Positions 1 to 6,044 are shown, counted from the first letter of the stretch. The stretch is 15,870 bases of DNA from CAYLZO01 sp964387775 (GCA_964387775.1 CAYLZO010000117.1:1-15870), one strand, 5' to 3'. The notes: generated by a model from the sequence alone, not told the origin. A program made the numbers and translations.

Positions 1-122
1 TAAACGCGGACCTCGTCGCCCCGTTGCAGGCTGACGGCGGCCAGGTAGGCCAGCCCCAGCGGCGGCGAGATCCGCGTGTCAATCGGCAGTTTCGACTTTG
101 GGTTGATCAGCAATACGCGCAA
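1..122 (-). CDS. B12-binding/radical SAM family protein, N-terminal fragment
   Basis: Only the first 40 codons lie in the window; the gene runs off the left edge. Translation from a TTG at 122-120 gives LRVLLINPKSKLPIDTRISP (first Leu read as Met), followed by PLGLAYLAAVSLQRGDEVRV. The pattern hydrophobic strand, INP, then PPLGLAYLAAV and GxEV is the usual opening of the cobalamin-binding domain found at the N-terminus of many radical SAM enzymes. An in-frame TAG three codons upstream of the TTG rules out a longer form, so a TTG start is needed. AG/GG-rich stretches upstream (GAGGGGAG and TAGGTAG) could act as the ribosome-binding site. The substrate cannot be predicted because the CxxxCxxC radical SAM part is outside the window. 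The family call rests on a short stretch and is moderately secure. Confidence 0.72.
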   Translation of the reverse strand, partial: MRVLLINPKSKLPIDTRISPPLGLAYLAAVSLQRGDEVRV

Positions 123-156
123 AACGGTCTACCTACTCCCCTCTATCGGCCGGGCC

Positions 157-185
157 AGTATACCACAACAGGAACGCGACAACAA
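157..185 (-). promoter_or_regulatory. Probable sigma-70-type promoter of the radical SAM gene
   Basis: On the minus strand TTGTTG (185-180) and TATACT (162-157) are separated by 17 bases, with TG one base upstream of the -10 (extended -10). Transcription would start near 150, giving a leader of about 28 nt before the TTG start at 122. The -35 is weak (three of six consensus bases), but the -10 and the spacing are good. It lies in the 104-bp gap after the RNase J stop, so the radical SAM gene is probably not dependent on readthrough from rnj. Confidence 0.5.
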
Positions 186-226
186 ACCAGGCCCGTCCTC
201 TGCCGATCTAGCCACTGTGCGCGGTG

Positions 227-1876
227 CTAGGCTTTGGTGGCAACCCCCGTCACCACCGGCCGCCGCTTGGTTTCGCGATACAAAAAGCTCGACAGTGCCC
301 TTTCGATCTTTTCCTCCACCTCGGCCGGGTCCGTGCCCCGCTGGACCGAGGCCGCGGAGCGGACGACGTTCTCGGCCCGAGACAGGAGGTCCTGGGCATC
401 GGGGCTGTAGACAAAGCCCCGGGTGACGATGTGCGGGCGGCCCTTGATCTTGCCCTTTTTCTGGTCGTAATCGACGATGGCTGTCACAAAACCGCTCTGA
501 GCCAGAGCCTCCCGCTCACTGAGCACCACCGGGCCGACCTCACCCACCAGCGAGCCGTCCACAAAGATGTACTCTCCCGGTTCTCGCTTTTCGATGTGCA
601 TCCCATGCTCGTCAAAGGTGATGGGATAACCGTTCTCGACGACGGCGATGTTTTTCTTCGGAATGCCGAGTTCGTGAGCTATCTTGGCGTGCTGCACCAG
701 GTGGCGCAGCTCGCCGTGGACGGGAACAAAGAAGCGCGGGCGGAGCAGGTTAATGAGCAGCTTCAATTCCTCCTGGCCGGCGTGGCCAGAGACGTGAACC
801 TGGGCCAGGGGCCCGTAGTGCACGTCTGCGCCCCGCTGAAAGAGACGGTTGATGACGCTGTGGGTCGTTTCCTCGTTGCCGGGGATGGTGTGCGAGGAGA
901 GGATCACGGTATCGCCGTCCTGAATCCGCAGCGAATGGTGGCTCTCCGTCGCCAGACGGTTCAAGACCGCCATCGGCTCGCCCTGGGAGCCGGTGGCCAT
1001 GATGATGACCTCTTCCGGGGGCAGGTCGTCGATCTCGTCCAGGCTCACCAGCATCTCTTCGGGGATGTCGAGGTAACCCAGTTCGCGGGCCATGGTCGTA
1101 TTCTCGATCATGCTGCGGCCGGCGATGGCGATCTTGCGGTTGTGCAGCTTGGCCACGTTCACAATCTGCTGGATGCGCGAGATCAAAGAGGCAAAGGTGG
1201 CGATGATCAACCGGCCGGGTGCCTCCCGCAGGATCTGGTGGAAGGCGCTGTCCAGCGCTGCCTCCGACGGCGTCGAGCCCGGCTGGTCGGCATTCGTGCT
1301 GTCCGATAGCAAGGCCAGGACGCCCCGGGCGCTGAACTCGGCCAGCTTGGCCTGATCGGTGGGCTCGCCGTACACCGGGGTATGGTCTAGTTTAAAGTCG
1401 GCGCTGTGGACCAGCAGGCCCGCCGGCGTCGTGATGCCCAGCCCTACCGTGTCCGGAATGGAATGGCAAACGTGGTAGGGTTCGATAGTGAAGGGACCGA
1501 CGTCGATCACGTCACCGGCGGTGTAGGTGTGCAGCGTTGCCTGCTCCAGCATGCCGACCCGCTTGAGGCGGACCTCGATCAGGCCTCGCGTCAGTCGCGT
1601 GGCATAGACCGGGACGTTAAACTCTTCCAGAAAATGGGTCAGGGCGCCGATGTGATCCAGGTGCCCGTGGGTGATAAAGACGGCGCGGATCAAGTCCTTC
1701 TTGTCGCGCAAGTAGTTCCAGTCGGGAATGATGTAATCCACCCCCAGCATGTCATGTTCGGGAAACATCATGCCCGCGTCGATGATGATAATGTTGCGGC
1801 CGTATTCGATACTCGTCATGTTTTTGCCCACTTCTCCCAGGCCGCCGAGGGGCATCATTCGTAGTTGTGCACTCAT
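227..1876 (-). CDS. rnj: Ribonuclease J
   Basis: This is a 549-residue metallo-beta-lactamase-fold RNase of the RNase J family, close to the usual family length of about 555. The family degrades and processes RNA as a 5'-to-3' exonuclease and an endonuclease in the cytoplasm. Visible motifs: HGHLDHIG at 70-77 (motif II, zinc ligands), H138 in VCHSIPDTVGL, SADFKLD with D160, SDSTN at 191-195, the beta-CASP stretch FASLISRIQQI near 228-238, MATGSQGE at 293-300, HVSGHA at 361-366 and VHGE at 386-389. A C-terminal domain of about 100 residues is present, so the gene is complete. The ATG at 1876 is preceded by GTAGGAG about 7 nt upstream. Its leader carries a 95-bp palindromic element (1925-2019). 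No clear promoter is visible between it and the cold-shock gene, so it may be read through from there or use an unusual promoter. Confidence 0.95.
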   Translation of the reverse strand: MSAQLRMMPLGGLGEVGKNMTSIEYGRNIIIIDAGMMFPEHDMLGVDYIIPDWNYLRDKKDLIRAVFITHGHLDHIGALTHFLEEFNVPVYATRLTRGLIEVRLKRVGMLEQATLHTYTAGDVIDVGPFTIEPYHVCHSIPDTVGLGITTPAGLLVHSADFKLDHTPVYGEPTDQAKLAEFSARGVLALLSDSTNADQPGSTPSEAALDSAFHQILREAPGRLIIATFASLISRIQQIVNVAKLHNRKIAIAGRSMIENTTMARELGYLDIPEEMLVSLDEIDDLPPEEVIIMATGSQGEPMAVLNRLATESHHSLRIQDGDTVILSSHTIPGNEETTHSVINRLFQRGADVHYGPLAQVHVSGHAGQEELKLLINLLRPRFFVPVHGELRHLVQHAKIAHELGIPKKNIAVVENGYPITFDEHGMHIEKREPGEYIFVDGSLVGEVGPVVLSEREALAQSGFVTAIVDYDQKKGKIKGRPHIVTRGFVYSPDAQDLLSRAENVVRSAASVQRGTDPAEVEEKIERALSSFLYRETKRRPVVTGVATKA

Positions 1877-1914
1877 TTCAATTCTCCTACCGGAGGAGCA
1901 TGTCCGAAAAACCT

Positions 1915-2029
1915 ATCTTTGAATCCACTGAAAAAAGGTCGGTGGGGTACTGTGTGTTGTGTGTGCGCGAAGCGCACACACAACACACAGTACCTTCTTG
2001 CCCTTTTTGCAGGGCAGTCATCTTTGAAT
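1915..2029. repeat. 10-bp direct repeat flanking copy 1 (putative target-site duplication)
   Basis: ATCTTTGAAT occurs at 1915-1924 and again at 2020-2029, exactly abutting the two ends of the 95-bp element as defined by its match to copy 2. Copy 2 is not flanked by this decamer, so the repeat belongs to the insertion site and not to the element. This is what a target-site duplication looks like; the chance of an exact abutting decamer is low. Confidence 0.75.
1925..2019 (-). repeat. 95-bp palindromic element, copy 1
   Basis: The centre is a perfect 23-bp stem (1946-1968 pairing with 1972-1994) with a 3-base loop, GAA on the plus strand. On each side is a smaller inverted repeat: CCACTGA/TCGGTGG (with one G.T) on the low-coordinate side and GCCCT/AGGGC on the other. 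Reverse-complemented, copy 2 at 13482-13576 aligns without gaps over the same 95 bases with about nine differences. The strand given is the one on which it matches copy 2 read on the plus strand, which is also the strand of the flanking genes. No open frame in it is credible. It may be a MITE/REP-like non-autonomous element; no transposase is nearby. Confidence 0.9.
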
Positions 2030-2054
2030 TGTCGAGTGAGCAGAGCCAACAAGG

Positions 2055-2087
2055 GAGCGCGGACCGGAACAAACCCAGTCCGCGCTC
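2055..2087. other. 10-bp perfect inverted repeat (hairpin)
   Basis: GAGCGCGGAC at 2055-2064 pairs perfectly with GTCCGCGCTC at 2078-2087, leaving a 13-base loop. No T-run follows on the minus strand. It could be an attenuator or RNA-processing structure in the leader of RNase J, or a decayed repeat; the sequence alone does not decide. Confidence 0.55.
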
Positions 2088-2113
2088 AAATGTGTTGCTT
2101 ATGGGTACTGCCT

Positions 2114-2129
2114 GTCGTCTTTTGACGAC
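2114..2129. other. Short hairpin GTCGTC-TTTT-GACGAC
   Basis: A 6-bp perfect stem with a TTTT loop on the plus strand, located 51 bases beyond the stop of the cold-shock gene. Function unknown. Confidence 0.4.
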
Positions 2130-2142
2130 GCGTTGTCTCGAT

Positions 2143-2167
2143 GACCCATCATCCTAGGTGACGGGTC
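2143..2167 (-). terminator. Possible terminator hairpin after the cold-shock gene
   Basis: GACCC at 2143-2147 pairs with GGGTC at 2163-2167. Inner TCA/TGA and CC/GG pairs are interrupted by one mismatch and one bulge. It begins 13 bases after the cold-shock stop codon on the minus strand. There is no U-tract directly after the stem, so termination is plausible but not shown. Confidence 0.35.
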
Positions 2168-2179
2168 CAATCAGTTCAT

Positions 2180-2395
2180 CTACCAGCCTACGACGGAGAC
2201 GTTGGTCGCTTGCAGACCTTTGCGCCCCGGCTCGACGTTGAACTCGACTCGTTGTCCTTCTTCCAGGTTCTTGAAGCCCTGGCCCTCGATAGCGGAGTAA
2301 TGGACAAAGACGTCTTCGCCATTGTCTCGCGCTATGAAGCCATAGCCCTTGCTTCCATTGAACCACTTGACGGTTCCAGTTTCTCTTTCAGACAT
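2180..2395 (-). CDS. Cold-shock domain protein (CspA family)
   Basis: This 71-residue protein has the usual length and sequence of bacterial cold-shock proteins, which bind single-stranded RNA/DNA through an OB fold and act as RNA chaperones. RNP1 appears as KGYGFI at 16-21 and RNP2 as VFVHY at 29-33; the opening TGTVKWFN and the tail GLQATNVSV are typical. The ATG at 2395 gives the canonical start. The frame stays open 30 codons further upstream to an ATG at 2485, but that extension does not resemble the family and lies in the leader. AAGGGTGG sits a few bases before the start. It is transcribed from the strong promoter at 2529-2557 with a leader of about 127 nt, as is common for cold-induced csp genes. 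Whether it is cold-induced here is inference. Confidence 0.95.
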   Translation of the reverse strand: MSERETGTVKWFNGSKGYGFIARDNGEDVFVHYSAIEGQGFKNLEEGQRVEFNVEPGRKGLQATNVSVVGW

Positions 2396-2522
2396 GTTCC
2401 ACCCTTTCGTGTGTTTTGTTAGGAAGAAGGTCCAACTGGATAGTGCATATACAAAGCGCCCAGACTTGTAAGCCTGGGCGGTCATTCTTTATGCTCGAAC
2501 CAGATTCTTACTTCATCCTACG
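2396..2522 (-). promoter_or_regulatory. Long 5' leader of the cold-shock gene with a hairpin at 2457-2480
   Basis: From the predicted start near 2522 the transcript has about 127 nt before the ATG. It contains a 7-bp perfect stem, CGCCCAG at 2457-2463 pairing with CTGGGCG at 2474-2480, with a 10-base loop. Long structured leaders control translation and stability of cspA-type mRNAs in other bacteria. That this one does so is inference. Confidence 0.5.
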
Positions 2523-2528
2523 GCGCCT

Positions 2529-2557
2529 AGGATAGCACATTTGGTGGCTGTTGTCAA
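2529..2557 (-). promoter_or_regulatory. Strong sigma-70-type promoter of the cold-shock gene
   Basis: On the minus strand a consensus TTGACA (2557-2552) and TATCCT (2534-2529) are separated by exactly 17 bases. It faces away from the M50 protease promoter at 2688-2716, so 2558-2687 is a divergent control region. Confidence 0.8.
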
Positions 2558-2599
2558 ATTGCGACATAGCTGGCGCAGCAATTCCAAAGGTGACCGGGA

Positions 2600-2637
2600 C
2601 CGTTAGCGTTTGTTGCAGCGAGACCAAACCCTAACGG
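2600..2637. other. Hairpin in the divergent region between csp and the M50 gene
   Basis: CCGTTAG (2600-2606) pairs with CTAACGG (2631-2637). After one C-C mismatch, GTTTG (2608-2612) pairs with CAAAC (2625-2629), leaving a 12-base loop. It lies outside both predicted transcripts (about 43 bases upstream of the csp -35). It may be a repeat remnant, a protein-binding site, or part of a small RNA; I see no coding potential. Apart from this and the two promoters, I see nothing else in 2523-2778. Confidence 0.45.
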
Positions 2638-2687
2638 ACTTGGGCCCTATCGGGGCAATCTGGTTTCAACCTTGGCTCCGTTCGGTT

Positions 2688-2716
2688 TCGACGGGGTGGT
2701 CAAGTTGTGCTATAAT
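2688..2716 (+). promoter_or_regulatory. Promoter of the M50 protease gene series
   Basis: TATAAT at 2711-2716 is a perfect -10. TCGACG at 2688-2693 (four of six -35 bases) is 17 bases upstream. The start would be near 2723, leaving a leader of about 56 nt before the ATG at 2779. This is the only good promoter visible upstream of the codirectional series that runs to about 10167. Confidence 0.65.
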
Positions 2717-2778
2717 TGAGCGCTGTCCGGGGGAGGAAGGAGTCGAAAACGACGGCACCTTCTGACAAGGAGAGATTT

Positions 2779-3435
2779 ATGTTTGGCTTTGATCCAACAC
2801 AGACTATCATGTTTTTGCTGGCCCTGGTGGTTTCCATCAGCATCCACGAGTTCGCCCACGCCTGGTCGGCGTACGAACTCGGCGATTCGACGGCCCGCAA
2901 TCAAGGGCGTCTATCGCTCAACCCGCTGGTGCACTTTGACCCCATCGGCGCGATGATGATCGTTTTCATGTCCATCAGCGGCTGGGGTATCGGCTGGGGC
3001 AAACCGGTGCCCGTCAATCCCTACAACCTCAAAGGCGATTCTCGCGTGAGCATGGGCTTGACCGCCGTCGCCGGTCCCTTTTCCAATCTACTGCTGGCTA
3101 CCGTGTTTGCCATCCCCTTGCGCTTGGACCTCGTCTCGTGGGGAACCCTGCCCAGGCAGTTGCTCTGGACCCTGGTCGTCACCAACGTCGGCCTGATGCT
3201 CTTTAACTTGATTCCACTGCCGCCCCTCGACGGTTTCAACGTCGTGCAGGGCATTCTGGCTACCTTTCGAACCCGCTGGGCCTACGAGTGGGGCAACAAG
3301 CTGGACCAAGTGGCGGCCTACGGCCCGATCCTGCTGCTGGTCTTGCTCTCTCTGGGCTGGTTCACTTTCATCGATCCCCTCGGCTGGCTGATGGGCGGGC
3401 CGATGAACGCCATCCTGAGCCTCATTCTGGGCTAG
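2779..3435 (+). CDS. Site-2-protease-like membrane metalloprotease (peptidase M50)
   Basis: This 218-residue integral membrane protein is a compact M50 zinc metalloprotease, a family that cuts substrates inside the membrane. The zinc site HEFAH is at 23-27 in the first membrane segment. NPLVHFDPIG at 48-57, AGPFSNLL at 98-105 and FNLIPLPPLDGF at 142-153 (with the Asp zinc ligand D151) are the other family signatures. Hydrophobic segments lie near 8-30, 58-75, 98-118, 128-148 and 180-205. The ATG at 2779 has AAGGAGAG about 4 nt upstream; a longer frame from 2716 begins inside the promoter. There is no PDZ domain, which matches the short bacterial YwhC-like group. The substrate is unknown. The next gene starts at the very next base. 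Confidence 0.92.
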   Translation: MFGFDPTQTIMFLLALVVSISIHEFAHAWSAYELGDSTARNQGRLSLNPLVHFDPIGAMMIVFMSISGWGIGWGKPVPVNPYNLKGDSRVSMGLTAVAGPFSNLLLATVFAIPLRLDLVSWGTLPRQLLWTLVVTNVGLMLFNLIPLPPLDGFNVVQGILATFRTRWAYEWGNKLDQVAAYGPILLLVLLSLGWFTFIDPLGWLMGGPMNAILSLILG

Positions 3436-3960
3436 GTGATGTCGGCCATCTATCGGGTTCGGCAGTTCGTCCGGGCCGCCGGGGCGTTGGCCGCGCCGGC
3501 AGGGAGCGAGGAGCACCTTGTCGGCCGCTATCTGCCGCCCGCCGGCCTGCGGCTCTTCCAGCTCATGCCCGCGTACGATCGCCGGCACACGCTCGACGTG
3601 TTACGGACCCTCGAAGATAGAGGCCACACCGAGCCGGACCTTTTGGCCGCCGCGCTTTTGCACGACGTGGGCAAGACCGCCCACGAGGCGGGCTCGCTGC
3701 AACTCTGGCACCGGGTGGCCGTGGTCTTGATGCGCAAGTTTGCGCCCGGCGTGCTGGAGCAGATGGGACGGGACCAAGCGACAACCTGGCGGCAGCCGTT
3801 CTACGTGCAGCAGCACCACGCGGCCATCAGCGCTGAGCTGGCCCGACAGGCCGGCTGTTCCCCCCGAACGGTGGAACTGATCCGCCGCCACGAAGAGCCT
3901 GCCGATCCGGCCGACGATCCCTTGCTGGCAGCGCTCAAGGCTGCCGATAGCGAAAACTGA
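3436..3960 (+). CDS. HD-domain phosphohydrolase-like protein
   Basis: This 174-residue protein has the spaced histidines and aspartates of the HD metal-dependent phosphohydrolase superfamily: H51 in DRRHTLDVLRTL, H76-D77 in LLHDVGK, Q126-H127-H128 in the QQHHAAI helix, and a final D171 four residues from the end. The family hydrolyses phosphate esters in nucleotides or related molecules; the substrate cannot be told. The start is GTG at 3436 or ATG at 3439, directly after the TAG of the M50 gene (TAGGTGATG), with no separate ribosome-binding site. Translation therefore probably restarts from the upstream gene. The C-terminus ends immediately after the last metal ligand, so the protein is a minimal HD domain. 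Confidence 0.85.
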   Translation: MMSAIYRVRQFVRAAGALAAPAGSEEHLVGRYLPPAGLRLFQLMPAYDRRHTLDVLRTLEDRGHTEPDLLAAALLHDVGKTAHEAGSLQLWHRVAVVLMRKFAPGVLEQMGRDQATTWRQPFYVQQHHAAISAELARQAGCSPRTVELIRRHEEPADPADDPLLAALKAADSEN

Positions 3961-3972
3961 TCATCGCGTTCA

Positions 3973-4003
3973 GACTTGCCCCAGGGGGACGCCGGGGCGA
4001 GTC
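3973..4003 (+). other. Intercistronic hairpin between the HD gene and the TyrA-like gene
   Basis: GACTTGCCCC (3973-3982) pairs with GGGGCGAGTC (3994-4003) over 10 bases with one G.T pair and an 11-base loop. There is no T-run after it, so a classical terminator is unlikely. It could be an RNA-processing or partial attenuation site separating two parts of the gene series. Confidence 0.5.
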
Positions 4004-4024
4004 AGAATTGAGGTAGATGTGGGT

Positions 4025-5011
4025 ATGGACACAGAGAAACCCCTTGTGACCCTTGTAGGGCTGGGCCTGATCGGCGCCTCTATCGGCCTGGGCCTGCGCC
4101 AAGCGGAGGCCGCTGAGCGGGTCACGGGCCACGATCCGGACCGGCGTGCCGCCGACCAGGCCAAGGACGTGGGGGCGGTGGACCGCACCGACTGGAACCT
4201 GGTCTCGGCCTGTGAGAAAGCGGACCTGGTCGTGTTGGCCACGCCCCTGGGAGCCATCAAACCCACCCTGGAGGCGCTGGCCCCGCACCTGAAGCCCGGC
4301 TGTGTCGTCCTGGATACGGCCTCGGTCAAGGGGCCGGTGTTGGCCTGGGCGGCCGAAACCTTGCCTGCCGAGGTGCAGTTCGTGGGCGGCAATCCCATCG
4401 TGGGTGCCTCGTTGGGCGGCCGGTGGGGCACGAAAGCGGCCCGCGCCGACCTCTTTGAAGGCAGCCTCTTCTGCATCGTGCCGCCGGCCGCGGCCGAGGA
4501 GCAGGCCATTCGCCTGACCTCCAACCTGGTCTCGCTCCTGGGTGCCAAGCCCCTCTTTGTCGATCCCGTCGAGCACGACGGCCTGCTGGCCGGGATGGAG
4601 CACCTGCCCGCCTTCTTGTCGCTGGCGCTCCTGGAAATGGCCACCGGCCAGCCTTCCTGGCGGGAGCTGCGCAAGGTCGCCGGCCCTACCTTCGAGACCG
4701 GCACCCACCTGGCGGCGACCAGCCCCGACGCCCACGGCGACCTCTTTGTCGCGAATCGGGAGAACCTGCTCCGCTGGCTGGACACCTTTGCAGACACCCT
4801 TTCGTCGCTGCGCCAGGCTCTAGAGGACGACGACCCGGAGGCACTCTCCGAGCGGGTTGCCGAGGCGTTGGAAGCGCGGGCTGAGTGGATGCAAGATCGC
4901 GCCCACGGCGATTGGGCCGAGGGGGTCCGCCCCGAATTGCCGGAGCGGCCCAACTTGCTGGAAGCGGTGGTGGGCAGCTTTTTCGGCAGGCGTTCGCGGA
5001 GGGAGCCCTGA
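4025..5011 (+). CDS. TyrA-like (prephenate/arogenate dehydrogenase family) protein with altered active site
   Basis: This 328-residue protein has an N-terminal Rossmann fold (VGLGLIGASIG at 11-21, D37 as likely dinucleotide ribose ligand) and an all-helical C-terminal half. The layout is that of TyrA enzymes, which oxidatively decarboxylate prephenate or arogenate on the way to tyrosine. Family landmarks kept: LATPLGA at 71-77, LDTASVKG at 96-103, RADLFEGS at 140-147 and EHDGLLAGMEHLP at 183-195. Two key positions differ. The usual GGHP motif reads GGNP (N123), and the usual TRxA motif that supplies the substrate-binding Arg reads THLA (H228). The ATG at 4025 has GAGGTAG upstream; a GTG at 4019 is too close to that site. 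The annotation as prephenate dehydrogenase would be routine, but the substitutions make the activity doubtful. No other aromatic pathway gene is next to it. Confidence 0.8.
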   Translation: MDTEKPLVTLVGLGLIGASIGLGLRQAEAAERVTGHDPDRRAADQAKDVGAVDRTDWNLVSACEKADLVVLATPLGAIKPTLEALAPHLKPGCVVLDTASVKGPVLAWAAETLPAEVQFVGGNPIVGASLGGRWGTKAARADLFEGSLFCIVPPAAAEEQAIRLTSNLVSLLGAKPLFVDPVEHDGLLAGMEHLPAFLSLALLEMATGQPSWRELRKVAGPTFETGTHLAATSPDAHGDLFVANRENLLRWLDTFADTLSSLRQALEDDDPEALSERVAEALEARAEWMQDRAHGDWAEGVRPELPERPNLLEAVVGSFFGRRSRREP

Positions 5012-5014
5012 CTG

Positions 5015-5263
5015 GTGCCCTTTGTGTACATCGTCGAGTGCAGCGATGGGACGCTCTACACCGGCTGGACGGTGGACGTGGAGGCCCGGGTCGAGGCGCA
5101 CAACGCCGGGCGGGGCTCGGTCTATTGCAAACATCGCCGGCCCGTGCGCCTGGTCTACCAGGAGGAACTGCCCTCCCGCAGCAAAGCCCAACGCCGGGAG
5201 TTGGCCATCAAGCGGATGCGACGCCGCAAGAAACTGGAACTGATCGAAGGTGGAAACCACTGA
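5015..5263 (+). CDS. Small GIY-YIG domain protein (YhbQ/UPF0213-like)
   Basis: This 82-residue protein is a single GIY-YIG nuclease domain. YIV at 5-7 stands for GIY and LYTG at 14-17 for YIG; the following Arg (R25) and the H29-N30 pair match the family pattern, and a basic tail (KRMRRRKK, 66-73) is typical. Members of this small group are widespread, stand alone, and have no well-established role, although DNA repair is often suggested. The start is a GTG at 5015, three bases after the TyrA-like stop codon. No ATG is in reach, because the fold begins at residue 3. The stop codon is directly followed by a short repeat (5264-5318). Confidence 0.85.
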   Translation: MPFVYIVECSDGTLYTGWTVDVEARVEAHNAGRGSVYCKHRRPVRLVYQEELPSRSKAQRRELAIKRMRRRKKLELIEGGNH

Positions 5264-5318
5264 TATCCAATATCTGATGCCGGCTTGGCGATACTAGATA
5301 TTGGGTATTGGATATTGG
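5264..5318. repeat. GATATTGG-type palindromic repeat
   Basis: CCAATATC at 5267-5274 is inverted with GATATTGG at 5297-5304 and again at 5311-5318. TATCCAATA at 5264-5272 is also inverted with TATTGGATA at 5306-5314. The whole 64-bp gap between the GIY-YIG and GT2 genes is this AT-rich unit, which contrasts with its GC-rich surroundings. It looks like a small mobile or spreading intergenic repeat. The GGAG at 5316-5319, which serves as ribosome-binding site of the GT2 gene, lies at its edge. Confidence 0.6.
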
Positions 5319-5327
5319 AGTGCCAAA

Positions 5328-6044
5328 ATGCCCAGTATTTCACTCGTTTTACCTGCCTACAACGAGGCGGACAACATCGAACCGATGGTTGCCGAGGCCG
5401 TTCCGGCCCTGGAATCGGTGACCGACGATTACGAGATCATTGTCGTGGACGACGGCAGCCGGGACGAAACGGCGGCCGTCACCCGGCGCGTGATGGAGAC
5501 GAACCCCAACGTCCACCTGGTCGAGCACGAGGTCAACAAGGGCTTTGGGGCGGCCGTCTTTACCGGGTTCACCAGCGCCGAGAAGGACTGGATCTTTTAC
5601 ACCGACGCCGACCGCCAGTTCGTGCTGAGCGAGCTGGAGCGTTTTGTGCCCCACATGGACCAGGCCGACCTCATCGCCGGCTACCGGGCGCCGCGCCAGG
5701 ACCCTTTCCTGCGCGTCTTCTACGGCAAGGGCTGGAGCGCGCTGTGCACCCTCCTCTTTGGCTATACCGTCCGCGACGTGGACTGTGGCTTTAAGCTCTT
5801 CCGCCGCGAGATCATCGAGGAGCTGGCCGACGACATCGAGTCGCGGGGGGCGACCTTTAGCATCGAGTGGCTGGCTCGCGCCAAGCGGGCCGGCTATCGC
5901 TTTGTCGAGCTGCCGGTCACCCACCGGCCGCGGGTCGCCGGCAGCCAGACCGGGGCCAACATCGACGTCATCGTCCGGGCCTTTCGCGAATTGCTCCGCT
6001 TCCGCTTGCAACTTTGGCGGGAAGGCTCAAAGAATGACCCATGA
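5328..6044 (+). CDS. Family 2 glycosyltransferase (polyprenyl-phosphate sugar synthase type)
   Basis: This 238-residue GT-A glycosyltransferase resembles dolichyl/undecaprenyl-phosphate mannose or glucose synthases. Motifs: LVLPAYNEADNI at 6-17, VVDDGS at 39-44, VNKGFGAA at 69-76, the metal-binding YTDADRQF at 91-98, and RDVDCGFKLFRRE at 149-161. There is no membrane segment, so it acts on the cytoplasmic face and is peripheral. The ATG at 5328 has GGAG seven bases upstream. Its last codons overlap the next gene by ATGA. This coupling to a PMT/ArnT-like GT-C enzyme suggests that it charges the polyprenyl carrier with the sugar which that enzyme transfers; the sugar itself cannot be read from the sequence. 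The last residues (SKNDP) are encoded by a repeat that begins at 6033. Confidence 0.9.
   Translation: MPSISLVLPAYNEADNIEPMVAEAVPALESVTDDYEIIVVDDGSRDETAAVTRRVMETNPNVHLVEHEVNKGFGAAVFTGFTSAEKDWIFYTDADRQFVLSELERFVPHMDQADLIAGYRAPRQDPFLRVFYGKGWSALCTLLFGYTVRDVDCGFKLFRREIIEELADDIESRGATFSIEWLARAKRAGYRFVELPVTHRPRVAGSQTGANIDVIVRAFRELLRFRLQLWREGSKNDP

Larger units (their letters stand above)
1877..2179. other. Intergenic region packed with inverted repeats, cold-shock gene to RNase J
   Basis: These 303 bases between two minus-strand genes hold no convincing gene. They contain four separate inverted repeats: 2143-2167, 2114-2129, 2055-2087 and the long stem within 1946-1994. Short reading frames here have a Cys/Val/His/Thr-rich composition on both strands. 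This comes from the TGTGTGTTGTGTGTG palindrome and is not protein coding. Confidence 0.7.

Noticed and set aside
224..1309. A 361-codon open frame on the plus strand.
   Set aside because: It is the antisense of RNase J in GC-rich DNA; no family resemblance, while the other strand is a clear RNase J.
1865..2157. Several small frames on both strands with Cys/Val/His/Thr-rich products, resembling zinc-finger peptides.
   Set aside because: They are translations of the palindromic element; similar peptides appear on both strands and again at copy 2, as expected from the DNA palindrome and not from a gene.
2180..2485. A 101-residue version of the cold-shock protein starting at 2485.
   Set aside because: The extra 30 residues are unlike the family and would be encoded by the structured leader; the 71-residue form has the normal family start.
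3970..5031. Long minus-strand frames of 266 and 353 codons.
   Set aside because: Both are antisense to the TyrA-like gene, with compositions typical of shadow frames (Arg/Ser/Pro-rich).
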